Assembly (NCBI GenBank): GCA_914767885.1
Contig: CAJZBQ010000030.1
Span: 186,001 to 250,000 of the forward strand
Origin: Blepharisma stoltei
Lineage: Eukaryota; Ciliophora; Heterotrichea; Heterotrichida; Blepharismidae
Direction of reading: 5' to 3'
Length of the DNA stretch: 64,000 nucleotides
Shown here: in pieces, positions 13,004 through 24,487 of the stretch
How positions within the stretch are numbered: the stretch's first letter is position 1
Layout of the letters: every line of letters starts with the position of its first letter
The notes under the pieces: generated by a model
Databases searched by the model: none
The model's input: only the letters and a program-made list of their open reading frames with translations
Told to the model about the DNA's origin: nothing
Translations under genes and position numbers: made by a program

Positions 13004-13343
13004 TAACTCCGCCCCGTGAGTGAACAAAAAAATTTTGTTCCTCACGGAGGGGGGTTAATTTTTTTTTTTTAAAAAATTTATATAAAAAATATATTTTTTT
13101 CGAAATTTAAAAAAAACCTAATTCGCAAAAATTGGAAAGCAAATATTAATTTAATTTATAAAATTTATGTTTTAAAAAGCAATTTATTTAAAAATTAAAC
13201 AGAATTAGCTCTAGATTTCATTATGCTAATTATCACTTATATATCAAAATTTTTTCCATAAAAAATTTTTCTTATAAAAAAATTTTTAATCACTTACGGA
13301 AGGTGGGCTTTTGGATAAAAAATAGCGATTTTTCTAATGGTTA
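13004..13343. mobile_element. Class-1 MITE, right end truncated
   Basis: Has the palindromic left end (CGTGAGTGAACAAAA...TTTTGTTCCTCACGG) and the conserved core (TTAAACAGAATTAGCTCTAG), then a single right-end motif. The second right-end copy seen in full elements is missing. It lies next to the receptor relic. Confidence 0.85.
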
Positions 13344-13349
13344 GCTTGG

Positions 13350-13615
13350 ATTAAAATTCCTTTCCAAGATCAAAGGAAGAAAAAAATTGCTATGCATGTT
13401 TGATAGCAATCAGAATTATCAGCGTTTATACAAAGTTTGTATTGAATTTGTATAGAAATTATATATTAAAACCATTCATTTCAGATCGCAAATTCCATTT
13501 CATATCTAAGCAATTGTTACTGATGACAGAAGCCATCAACAAGAGATTTGCATTCAAGGCAGGAATAAACAAGCAATTATCTGTCTTTCATGTTAAGAAA
13601 TAAGCTATATTTTTA
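13350..13615 (-). pseudogene. Relic of a fourth receptor gene 5' end
   Basis: Nucleotide similarity to the N-terminal exons of copies B and C. The CCAAGATCA.AAGG block, the TGATA(A/G)CAATC(A/T)GAATT block, and a decayed form of the first exon/intron junction (CATATCTAAGCAATTGTTACTGAT, against CCTTTCTAAGTAATAGTTACTGAT) occur in the same order and on the same strand. No open frame remains. Confidence 0.7.
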
Positions 13616-14197
13616 GGACAATCAAGCATTTTAAGAGTTTAATTATTTCGAAGAGATGCTGAAATAATTGAAATTATTAAAATAAAGTAATCTGATGAAA
13701 ATTCCTATCATTACTCGATGATTAAATATAAGAGAATTTGCCATTTTATCCTTATTCGCTAGAATCGAATCCTTTCTTGAATCGGAGCAAAAATTACTTT
13801 AATTGATGATCTCACAAATTTATTATATATGTATTCTTATTTAATTCAAGGAGTTATATATTTTGGTGCTATTTTTTATATCATTCTTACTTAATATAAA
13901 TAATCAATACTTCTTTTGTATTTTAATATCTTTTCAGTGAATAAATAGACCTTGCGCTCATTTTTTTTAAGCATTAAGTTTGAAATTTATTTTCTTGACT
14001 TAATTTTTATTAGTGAAGCGGATCACTAAATTTACGATAAATTCCTGCCATCTATTATATAAAAATGCATAATGTAATTTTTTGAAAAATTATCTATTTA
14101 ATAATCTAAATTGTATTTCTTATTTTTTCATAATTTGTTGATCTACAGTGTTCCTTTTTAATAACTTAATGAATCAACCATTTAATTAATTCTTTTC

Positions 14198-17100
14198 TTA
14201 ATAACTGCTCTCTTCTTGAAAATTTCCCTCTCTACGATTCTCTTCACTCCCCCCTTTTAATTTGGAACAAAACATCGGTAAAATTTGCATTCTTTGGCTA
14301 CTTTAATCTCCCTTTAAATTGGTAAAAACTTGTTTTCAATAGGAAAAATTTTACTCATGAAAATACTGATTTTTATAAAATTAGTTTTAATCTAATTTAC
14401 TACACAAATGGCAAGTAGAATGCTATTTACACAGTTTTCATACTTAATCAATTAATTTTTTTATTAATTGTCCATAAAAATAAATTCAAATACCAAAAAT
14501 TTTTATAGAAAAAATTAAAAAATAGTGTTTTTTTAAAAAAAGACACCCTTTAAAATTGGAAGAGTAATTTTTGTTCCAATTTAAAGTGGGAAGTCAGAAT
14601 TCTTCTCTTCTATGTTTATATTTTCAAGATCTCCCTCCTCAATGCTTTTCTTTTCATTTTTGTCTTCATTACTGTCGTTTTCATAATAACTTTCTTCTTT
14701 AATTGTCATACATCCTTTCAATTTTTCAAAAAATAAATCCATCATGCTGATTTTTTTAAAAGGTATCCCTTGTGAATTTAAATTCTCTTTATGGGAAGTG
14801 CTTACGATTAACTCGTAATCTCCTATTATATTTGCTTTGTCCTCTCGAAAAAAGATTTTAGGGTTTATTATTTTCTTTAAAAATGGAATTTTTTGAATTA
14901 TTTTGATAATATAGGACTCTCCAGCTGTAATAATCCAGTAAAAAATAAAATATAAATTTGCTAGAATAATTATAATGAAAAATATGAATTCAGTAAATTT
15001 ATCAAGAGATTCAGATAAATAATACATTCCACAATAAATTGTTATGGCTGAGCATGAAATAGAAATGGCTTCAAGTCTATTTAAGTTATCTCCAATATAA
15101 GGCTTTATTTTAAAATGCAAATACAGACAGCTTACTATTACCAAAAGTGCAGTAAGAGCTTGAATATTGACAGAAACAGTTGATAAGAAGAGAGAACAAC
15201 AAATAATTAATATTTTTCTGCAAATAATCACAAATTCCCAATAATAGCTTCTAGATTTATACCCAATGAATAAAAATCCATATTTGATCCTGACATCAAT
15301 GCTGCTCAGTCTATGCTTATTTTTTGAGATTAAAAATAAAATAATTGCAGGCATTCCAATCCCAAATATAAGAAGAGCTGGAGAAGATATAGCAGCTATG
15401 TATAAAATATGCTGGCAATCCCAGCATCTCAAATTCAAATCATCTATAAGCCACTCTTTGCCATAGTCAAGTTCCCTACAGTTAAAAGAGCTTAAATAGT
15501 ACTTAATTATGCTAGGATAGACTAAAAATGCTGCTACAATAGAAGTGGAAACTAAATTTTCAATAAAAAATTCAAAAGATCGCTTCCATAAATATATCAA
15601 AAACCAAAATGTAGCTGAAATAATTGGAATAGAAATAGGCACAATAGCTAAAAGGAACAGTTTTTGATAATAAATAATATTGTCTCCTTTAAAGTCTTCA
15701 TAATAGTATAAAAGACAATCAAAAGAAAATACTTGGTTACTTATAAAGCTTGCATTATTTTGGACAGAAAATAATTCTTTCACATAGCTAGGTCAGGATA
15801 GACTAAATGTTGTTGTTATTGCTATAAGTTGAATATAATTAATCAGTATTTTTATATAAACGCTCGTATAGCATATTCCCTGCTATCTATAGGAATTATA
15901 TCATTCTTAACTAGTTATTTTAGTTTGTATTAAATTTATGAGCTTGCTCTCCAAGTATAAATTAATTAATTTTGCAGATTTAGAACTAAGAGTGTTGGCT
16001 TGTCAATAAAGTCAAAAGTGCCAATTTATAGATAGACTGCTATTTGCTTCTTATTGAAAACTAGAGAAGAAAATATTCTATATAACTCCCCCCCTCCGTG
16101 AGTGAACAAAAAAATTTTGTTCACTCATGGAAGGTGATTAATTTTTTTTTTTAAAAAAATTTATATATAAATTTTATAAAAAATTTTTTTTTTCTAAATT
16201 TAAAAAAATCCTAATTCGCAAAAATTGGAAAGCAAATATTAATTTAATTTATAAAATTTACGTTTTTAAAAAGCAATTTGTTTAAAATTAAACAGAATTA
16301 GCTCTAGATTTCATTATAATAATTATCACTTATATATCAAAATTTTTTTTCATAAAATTTTTTTCTATTAAAAAAATTTTTGTTCACTCACGGAGGGGTG
16401 GGTTTTTGGGGGTAAAAAATAGGGATTTTTCTAATGGTTTTTGTTCACTCACGGAGGGGGGGGGAGTAAGCAACTTTGGTTTATATGCAGAATTTTTTGA
16501 AATTCTGATTATTATACAACAAAGTATAACATATCCCAGACATATTCCGATAGCTTTTACAGTAATTATAGCAAGACTTTGGCATTTTGCACATTGATTT
16601 TTTGCTATCTTAGCATACCATTTTTCACAACTCTGGCATAAATTTCCAGTGTAACCTTCCTCACAATTCCCTTTATAAGAAATATTTACTGGATCAGAAC
16701 CAATGCAAGCATTCTTATTAGGACAAGGCCAAAATTTTGTGCTCACTCCCCGCTCCGTGAGTGAATAAAAATATTTTATTTGCTCAAGAAGGGAGTTGAT
16801 TTCTTTTTATTAAATATATATATATATATGATTTTTCGAATACCAATTAATTTAATTAAAATTTATGTTTTTAAAATGCAAACTGTTTTAAATTAAACAG
16901 AATTATCAAGAGATTTCACTATACTAATTATCACTAATATATCAAATTTTTTTCATAAAAAATCTTTTGTTCGCTCACGGAGGTTGGGTTTTTACCCAAA
17001 AATAAGGTCTCTCCAATGGTTTTGTTCACTCACGAATCGCGTGAGTTATCATTCCAGATCTCCAGTAGCCTGGCTTCGGAGCCATTGTATAATTTCCATA

Positions 17101-20100
17101 GCACACAGCTTTATTAGGGCAAGTCAAGCATTTATTATTTTTTGGGTCAAGACTATAAAACTCTTTGGCGCAAACCACACAGTTAACCCCAACAGTTGCT
17201 TCACCCAGTACACAATCTCTTAAAGCCACATTTACCGGTATACTTGCATTATATATTAGTCCATCATTAGCTTTGACACTTTTTGAGGGATCAATGGCAT
17301 TTGTTTGAATTTCTATAGAAAAATTGCTGCCAGGTTTTGCTGAAATTACAAATGAAGAAAAGTTAAAAATACCTTCAGTTGCTATAACTTTAAGCTATAT
17401 ACATTAAAATGGCTTGGCGAGCCAATTCACCCTCTTAGCACCTGCAGCTGGGAGACCCAGGGATCTTGCGAAAGAGAGAATAGCGTTCGATGATGCATAT
17501 CCATCCAGGTTTTACTTCGTTTGGGTGGAGCGCAATTTCGGATTTGGTCAGCCGCAGCCCATTCTGGATCAAGGTGACCAATTGGGAAATTTCCTCGCGC
17601 GATCCCAGGAGTTGCGTCCTGGGTGATGAATTCCATCTTGGTTGATAGCTAGACCAGAAAATCCTTTCTTTGAATTTTCTGGAAGGGCAATCCCAAGTCT
17701 AACATACAACACAGTGGCCCAGCCCACTACACTCCCGTTTACGCGAGCCTCATGCGACGATGAGTTTACCCCTAGAGGGTGGCGGTAGGCGGCTCAACAA
17801 AACGGATCAAGGTGGAGAAGCGCACCCCGTGGGTGCCACCAGGAGTTTTTCAATATAAGTTAACTATTTAACTGCTATAACTTTAAGCTCGCCTGATAAA
17901 AATACATCTTGTGATGTCGATACTAATTCACTGACACTAGAGTTATCTGTAGTAATAATTGATCCTAAATGATCGACAAGGGCGATAATTAAAGGTGCTA
18001 TAGTTAACTGCCCTGATGCCAAATCTTTTAGTCCATCATCTGAGTTCGTATTTAGAATATCCATATTTACTGGATAAGAAGCAATATTTTTACCATATAT
18101 TGCTTCATTGTCTTGATATGAATTATTTTTGAATTGCGGCATGACCTCTTTTCAAACAATTGCTCCTCCTTCATATTCTGCTAAATTTCTGACGAGATCA
18201 TTAGAAAATATATTAAAACTGCAATTTCCAGAATAGCTGCAGCCTAATTTTATAGCTCCTCCAATTCCTGACTCATAGCTAGTTTCAGATGATTTTGAAG
18301 TTGAAATTGCTTTATTTTCATAAAATTTGCATAATTTTATATATTCTCCTTGCGCAAATTTTGTAGGGAATCCCGCATGCGGATTCCTTTTCTAAACGTG
18401 GAAAGAAATCTCAGATGTAACCAACGCGTTTATGGTGGCTTCACAGGTAACAACCCACAAGTGGGAGTCCCTACATAATTTATGCAAGCGACTATATCAA
18501 TATTTACATTATCCACAAAAATTGCTCCCCCAACTGATGATGTGCACCTTCTAAATTCATTTGAAACTATTTCATAAGGTTGGCTATTAATAATGTCAGA
18601 AGTAAATATAAAATATAGAGCACCGCCATATATTGATATATTATTATCAAAAATACAGGAATCAATATAAACATAATCAGTATTTATACAGCTAATGACT
18701 CCTCCTACCTTCCCTAGGCTATTTTTAAAGCTTGTTTCTCTAATCTCTAAGGTCTCTATTTCTAATCCATCAATCGCAGAATAACTAAAATTTTCAAAAA
18801 AAGATTTTTCAATAAAAATTTTGCTTCCAAAAACACTTATAACTCCTCCAGAGCCTGAACTATAAGAATTTAAAAATTGGCATTGAGAAATATTTAAAGC
18901 TGTAGAAAATGCTAAAATTGTATTCCCAGAAAGTGAAGCTGATTTCAAAAATAAGCAGTCAGTAAGACTCACAGAGCTAGAAAGCGCATAAATTGATCCA
19001 CCTGACTTAGAAGATTTTCCATTTGTAAAGCTTGAATTTGTAGCAATTAGTTTACTGTCTGAGGTTAAATGTACAAAACTTCCAGAGTTTCCTTCATGGT
19101 CTTTAAATTGAGAATTTGAAATAGTAGCATTAGAAAGAGTTAAGTAAATTCCTGGAGTAATCCCACTAGCTGTATTTTCATGTATTTCACAGTTTTCAAT
19201 TTGAATATTTGATGTAATTGAATAAACCAAGCCTTCTGACTCTGCATAATTGTAAAATAATAATGAGTTTTTCAAAATACTGTATTCAGCTGATCCAATT
19301 ATATATAAAATTGCACCGTTTTTATAGCAAAAATTTTTATTGAAAATGGAATCTTCAATGAGAAAATAAGACAGCTGGTCAAAGTAAAGGACTCCTCCGT
19401 ATTCAGCAGAATTTTTAGTGAATATACATTTACTGCAATAAAAATATGAATTTCCTTCAGCTCTAAATGCACCTGCATAACTTGTTGAAGTGTTATTAGT
19501 AAATTCTGTTAATTGGCAATCAGCGGATGCAGATAGTGCTAAATAAACAGTTCCTGCATTTGTTGTAGAATTCGCTATAATAGTATTAGTGTCTTGCCAA
19601 TAGCCATGGGCAAGATAAATAGCTGACCCCTCATTATTTTGGAATAAACATTTAGCCGATTCAATATAAGAGAAAATTGCAATATTCTCAGAGCATAATA
19701 TATTTTGTCCTGAATTTTCAGTAAAATTGCAGGAGGTTAGGATTATTTTGGATTTATCAGAGCTTGACTGTTCTGAAGCAGCAAAATATAAACCAGATCC
19801 AAGGTCAGCGTGATTAGAAAGAAATACAGAATTTGAAAATTTTAATATTCCAAGTTGGAAAAAAATAGCTATTGTTCCTTTGTTATTAGCAGTATTATAA
19901 GCGAATATGCAAGAGTCGACAATAGAATTAGTTGATAGAGTTGCATCGTTTTCTATATATATTGCTGAACCGCTTGGCGCTGAGTTATACTGAAACTCAG
20001 TATCTGTTATCGATAAATTAATATCATCTTGAGACAATGATGTGCCTGATATATAAATCGCTCCCCCTTTTGCATCTCCACTTTTATTTTTCTTAAAAAA

Positions 20101-23100
20101 CGAATTTTTTATATCAATTGCTCGAGTAAGTAATCCTGTAAAAACTGAGAAATAAAGAGCTCCAAGTCCTGAATTAGCTGTATTTGATTCAAATGTAACG
20201 TTATTCAACGCTAGCGAGTCACCTCTATAGTAAATACCTGAGCTAAAACTTGCAGAGTTATTATATATCATTGTGTTTTCAATCAAAGTATTTTCTAAGC
20301 TCATATCCAAGCATATTGGTCCAAATCCATGAGAATAACTATTTATATTACTTTTGAATGTTGAATTAATTATTCGGATATTTCGAGTATATGCCGTATT
20401 AAAACATATTCCCTGCGAATAAAGTGCAATATTTTCTTCAAATATACAGCTTGAAATAGTGATATTCCCACAGTAAGAGAAAAAAAATGATGGACTTCAA
20501 ATTTTGCAATCATTTTTTTTGAAAATGCTTTCGGATATTTCATAGTTATATACAAGATTAAAAACTGCTAGATAAATAAATTCTAAGCTAGCTGGATCAG
20601 AAACCATAGTTTTTGGGTATAAAGTATTATCAGATACATAGTAATTTCAAAGAACGGTATTGATATTTTGGGTTTCTGTATTTCCATTAGATTCTACTGT
20701 AATATTAGACATATGCACATTGACTAGATGAATAATATAAAATATTGTATAGCTTCCTGAGTAATTATGTGTAATTATAGAATTTTTAATAATAAAAGTT
20801 CGCTTCTTAAACGTTGCCTCAACAAAATTTCCATTTGTGTCATATATATTTTCATTTGTATCGGTAATATATTGTGAATAAGGATATAATTGATTATAAA
20901 GGCTAATCAAACTTGCAGATTCAACTCCATTTCCATCCATAACTAAATTTTCGATTAAAATTTTTTGCAGTTGAGACTCATAAATTGCTGTTAAAATTCC
21001 TCCGTATAATCCATAATTGGTTTTAAAAATAGTGTCATGTATGTAAATATGATAAAGCAATAAATCAATCAGCTCATTATTAGAATTTACATCATTACGA
21101 AACACTAATGCCAGTGGTTCTAAATAAATGAGTCCAAAATTGGCTGAATTTTTTTCAAAAACACACTGAGAAATTTCAATTGATCTGTATAGAATCAATT
21201 TTATAAGAGAATAAGCAGTGGATGCAATAGAAGGATTATATGCAATATTGTTAACAAAAGTGACATTTTTCAGCTTTACAGTCCTGATTTTATCTGCACT
21301 TAAAAATCCTGAAAACTGTGCTACGCCATACTCATAGCCATTATTAAGCCTTGATACAACTCCATTTGTATACTCAAAGCTTCCACAATTATAATTTGCA
21401 TCTCCACAGTCAAGAAAATAAATCACTGCATTTTTTTCCTGTTCTGGAGTTGCTTGCCCTAGCTGTATTGCAGTCACACCTCACATACATCGAATATTAT
21501 CAAAATTTACGTTGTTGAATATAATATTTGCTCCATAGCTCGTTATTAAAGTTTTTAATTCCATTCTCCAATCTGTAAAATTTACATTTTTCATCTCTAA
21601 ATTAGCACCTAAGTATAAACTAAAGAGACTTTTGGCGTGAAATGTGTTGCATATGGATGAGTCTAAATAATTAGAAACTACAGTCCTTTGATCGCTGTAA
21701 TAGTGTCCATCAGAACTTAGCGTAATATAAGCACAGTATGAACAATAAGGATTCGTTTCTGATGGGCAAGTTGATAGAACATCCTGGCCATTGAATACAA
21801 CATTTTTTATTGTAAGAGTAGTAGTACTTGGCACCTTAAAAGTAAAAAAATCGTGGTCTGCCTTCTTTTTTATAGCAATCATAGAGCCATCATATGAATC
21901 AATCACAAGGTTTTCAAGGCTAAAGCTTTTTGATAAGGGGTCGCAGACATCAGATAATATTGTGCTCACAGGATTTGATGTATTGACACAGGTAAAATAA
22001 TGATCCCCATCATTTAATAGATAAATAATGGCATGCCTATTATATATTGAAGCAAGAGCTAGAGAAAGGTATGCAAATGGATTGTTAAAAGTCCCATTTC
22101 CTTCATAAGCATCGGTGCTTGTTTTTGAAGTTACATAATAGACTGCTGGATTATCTTTTGTTGAATAATCCTTAGGAATCAAACAAACTGGATAATTGCC
22201 TATCAAATAAACAGCTTGATGGCCACCTGGACAAGAAGCTAAACAAAACCCATAAAATTGATAAGTATTTGAGTTGCATACAAAACAGTCTCCTAAACTA
22301 TTAGTATTGCATATTAGACAATTTTGGTCTGCACATGTAATTACTTCACATTGATTTCATGAATAAATGCAATGAGCTCCTTTACAATTTGTGTGACAAG
22401 AACTAGAATCAAGGACCTCTGTTGATAAGCAGTTTGTGCTACTTGTACAGTTATCTGGACTTGCATTTGCTACAAGATTTTTAAATATAAGCCCATAATG
22501 TAAAGCAAATAATATCTGGTTTGAATTTTGACATTTAGAAGTTTCGCTAATAGTATCATATTTGCACATAGAATTCATGCAGGAATCTTTGCATTGTCCA
22601 TAGCTTTCTATACCGCAGCCTTCAGAGCAGCCACAATCATAATTATCATAATGGCAATCATTTACATTGCAAGCAGAATTACAAACTCCATCTCCTAGCA
22701 TAGACATTAAGCAGCCAGGAGCACATTCTTGGCAGTCTCCTCCGTCATAATCGCAATCTGAATTATCACAAACTTCATCACAAACTCCGTTAGATTTCAT
22801 ATAAGAATGACAGCCTTTGGAACAGTCACATTCCCCTCCATCTCAGTTACAAGCCAGATTAGCGCACTCTTTATTACAATTATTGTCTCCTATCATTCAA
22901 AGTTCACAGCCTGAATTGCATTGATTATTATTACAATCTCCAAAATCATAATTACAAGAAGACACATTGCAAGATTTATCACAAATCTCATCCCCAAGCA
23001 TTTCCCTGCTGCAGCCAGCTGAGCAATCTTTACAAATTCCTAAACCATAATAACAATTTTCATTATCGCAAGAGCTAGAGCATGCTATGCCTAAATCATC

Positions 23101-23460
23101 TTGAAAACCTAAATATCTTTTACAATCTGAAGAGCAGTACCCACAATCTCCAAAATCATAGCCACAAGTAGGATTATTGCAGTTTTGGTTACAAATTCCG
23201 TTTCCAAGATCAGAAGGTGAACAAGAATAATTATCAATACACAATCGATAACAATCAGAATTTTCTGGATTTGTCATTGGATTTATAGTTGAATTTGAGT
23301 CAAAGTTGCAAAATGAAACCATGCATGCTAGATTGCAAACTCCGTCTCCTTTCTAAGTAATAGTTACTGATAATTGAGGGCATCAAGATGGATTGCATAA
23401 GAAGTTTATTGCAATTGAGAATAAAGGCTGGAGTAAAACAAAAAAAAATTTGATACTCAT
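14198..23460 (-). CDS. LNR/beta-helix giant surface receptor, copy C
   Basis: About 2,450 residues after IES removal. ATG 23460-23458, signal peptide, 15-nt intron 23353-23367, LNR repeats (23320-22350), beta-helix with FxxN/GGAI repeats (about 22200-18000, including one 626-codon uninterrupted stretch), Cys-rich stalk (APKPGYWRS, GYTGNLCQSC) and 8-9 membrane helices in 16600-14850. The IESs are 18338-18494, 17380-17889, 16744-17048, 16083-16468, 15867-16084 and 14244-14596. A stop at 14581-14583 lies inside the last MITE; removing that MITE at its TCA repeats extends the acidic tail by 15 residues to TAA at 14198-14200. TGA is Trp throughout. Presumed surface receptor or adhesin; ligand unknown. 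It is the most intact of the three copies. Confidence 0.85.
14244..14596. mobile_element. Class-3 MITE at the end of receptor C
   Basis: Ends TCACTCCCCCCTTTTAA and TTTAAAGTGGGAAGTCA, with the TTGGAACAAAA motif inside both. TCA is duplicated at both ends. Excision at TCA extends the coding frame of receptor C into E-E-N-R-R-E-G-N-F-Q-E-E-S-S-Y, resembling the copy B tail. Same family as 56967-57342. Confidence 0.75.
15867..16084. other. IES in receptor C, directly abutting a MITE
   Basis: About 215 bp with TATAG-ATATT inverted ends. It shares its outer TA with the neighbouring MITE at 16083-16468. Both must be removed together to give L-L-T-S-V-Y-I-K, the reading in copy B. Confidence 0.75.
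16083..16468. mobile_element. Class-1 MITE in receptor C
   Basis: Full-length class-1 element (386 bp) with TAA duplicated at both ends. Left palindrome CCTCCGTGAGTGAACAAAA with its complement; two direct CTCACGGAGG copies at the right end separated by a GGGTTTTT...AATGG spacer; conserved TTAAACAGAATTAGCTCTAG core. Confidence 0.9.
16744..17048. mobile_element. Class-1 MITE in receptor C with mismatched boundary
   Basis: Same architecture as 16083-16468 but diverged. The plus-strand boundaries are TCA (16743-16745) and TTA (17046-17048), so the two target copies differ at the middle base. Either product is in frame (G-M-M/I-S-T-K-F-W) and matches the copy B stalk. Confidence 0.85.
17380..17889. 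mobile_element. SINE-like element with 17-bp target duplication in receptor C
   Basis: A GC-rich 476-bp body (17397-17872) flanked by identical 17-bp direct repeats, TGCTATAACTTTAAGCT at 17380-17396 and 17873-17889. The body starts TATACATTAAAATGGC. Losing the body plus one repeat restores the frame ...K-V-I-A-T-E-G-I-F. There is no terminal inverted repeat and no coding capacity, as expected for a short retroposon. Confidence 0.85.
18338..18494. mobile_element. TIR-bearing short IES in receptor C
   Basis: A 155-bp insert with inverted ends around TTGC..AAATT.TGTAGGGA.TCCC on both sides. TA excision joins V-N-I-D-I to K-L-C-K-F-Y, matching D-I-K-Y-C-R-F-Y in copy B. Confidence 0.85.
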
Positions 23461-23993
23461 AATCTTATGTATATTAATTTATAATAAAAATCAGCTCTAG
23501 CACCATAGTTATTAATTTAAATCATTAAGCATTTTTTATATAAGTAATATAATCAGTCAAGGTTATTTTAAAGTACAAGTAAGAGAAGGTAAATAAAATA
23601 ATAAAAAATGTCCGAGTTTTTTATAGGCCGGCTCAAAATATAAGTTTAGGAAATTAAAATGCATCTTTGTATAGGCAATAATCTTTTAAGAAAACAATTA
23701 GCATTAAAATTTTATTTTTCAAATTTTATTATACAGAAAAGTAGCACTATTAAGAAATATACAAAATTTTGATATTATTACAATTATGCTTGCAAAATTT
23801 AAATTGAGCACATATGCTTAATAGAATAGGGTTTTCCCCTATATAGCCCTCTAAGGGCTATAAAAAGCAAAGGCCTAGAAATTATTTTTTATAGCTTTGA
23901 GACTTTATTTAAATTTGTTAGCGCAAAACTTAATCATTGGAATAATGAATTAAAACTTTATAATTAGCAATTTCAAATTCTTTAGCTTAATAC
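23461..23993. other. Intergenic region upstream of receptor C
   Basis: AT-rich flank shared by the 5' end of receptor C and the 3' end of the PIERCE-like gene. The first 60-150 bp upstream of the ATG resembles the same region of copy B (AGCTCTAG.ACCATA.TTATTAATTTAAATCATTAAG), so the promoter was duplicated with the gene. A small GC palindrome (TAGCCCTCTAAGGGCTA) lies near 23841-23860. Confidence 0.6.
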
Positions 23994-24482
23994 TTAAGAA
24001 TCAAACAAATAATGAACTCGGCTAGGATTCTTAAATGTGTTTAGCCCTGCATCTGGAATTCTTTCAGCCACAAAACTTGTAGAAAATTTATTATTTATAG
24101 GGAAATACTTTGCAGGCAGATCATTTTGATTTGGATGTATTCTTCCATATTAACTATTTCTTGTCATATATTTCGGGTTTTGCCCTACATTAATACCTAT
24201 TTCTGGGTATCTCATTTCTTCTGCTTTTACATTCAATGAGGTGATCTTAGGTTGAGGCACGCATGGGTCATACACATGTGGATTGGGTTCACCTACTTCT
24301 AGATCTTCAATTTCTTTTTCTTTCATAGCTTTTGCTTTAAGCAGCTTTAAGCCAGTTTTTTGCATCAAATCAGTTTCAGCGATCTCTCGATAAGTTTTTA
24401 TCTGAGTGGTAGTTTTTCTGGGATCTTGGCCTTTGGTAGATACCCATAATTTTCCATAATCCTGATTTGTAGTTGTAAACAT
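23994..24482 (-). CDS. PIERCE1-like ciliary microtubule protein with an in-frame TAA
   Basis: The frame starts at 24482 with MFTTTNQDYGKL and is open for 110 codons. After a TAA at 24150-24152 the same frame stays open for 51 more codons to TAA at 23994-23996. The second half (YGRIHPNQNDLP.KYFP..NKFS) resembles the YGS.AP...MP..FYP...KFS signature of PIERCE1 (C9orf116), a microtubule inner protein of ciliary doublets. The TAA falls inside the N-x-YG motif repeated from the N-terminus, so it interrupts a conserved unit rather than ending the protein. It could be a recent nonsense mutation, a readthrough stop or an error. The start lies only 5 nt after the stop of the upstream methyltransferase. 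Confidence 0.6.
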
Positions 24483-24487
24483 ATTTA

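Larger units (their letters stand above)
12538..14197. other. Intergenic region between receptors B and C
   Basis: No intact gene. It contains a palindromic mini-MITE (12710-12837), a small TATAGCCA/TGGCTATA element near 12907-12954, a truncated class-1 MITE (13004-13343) and a relic of a receptor 5' end (about 13350-13615). The rest is AT-rich filler. Confidence 0.7.

Noticed and set aside
16815-16830. TATATA microsatellite
   Set aside because: Simple AT repeat inside a MITE core; no sign of function.
17414-17636. Overlapping open frames on both strands
   Set aside because: They are inside the GC-rich retroposon in receptor C, where stops are rarer by composition.
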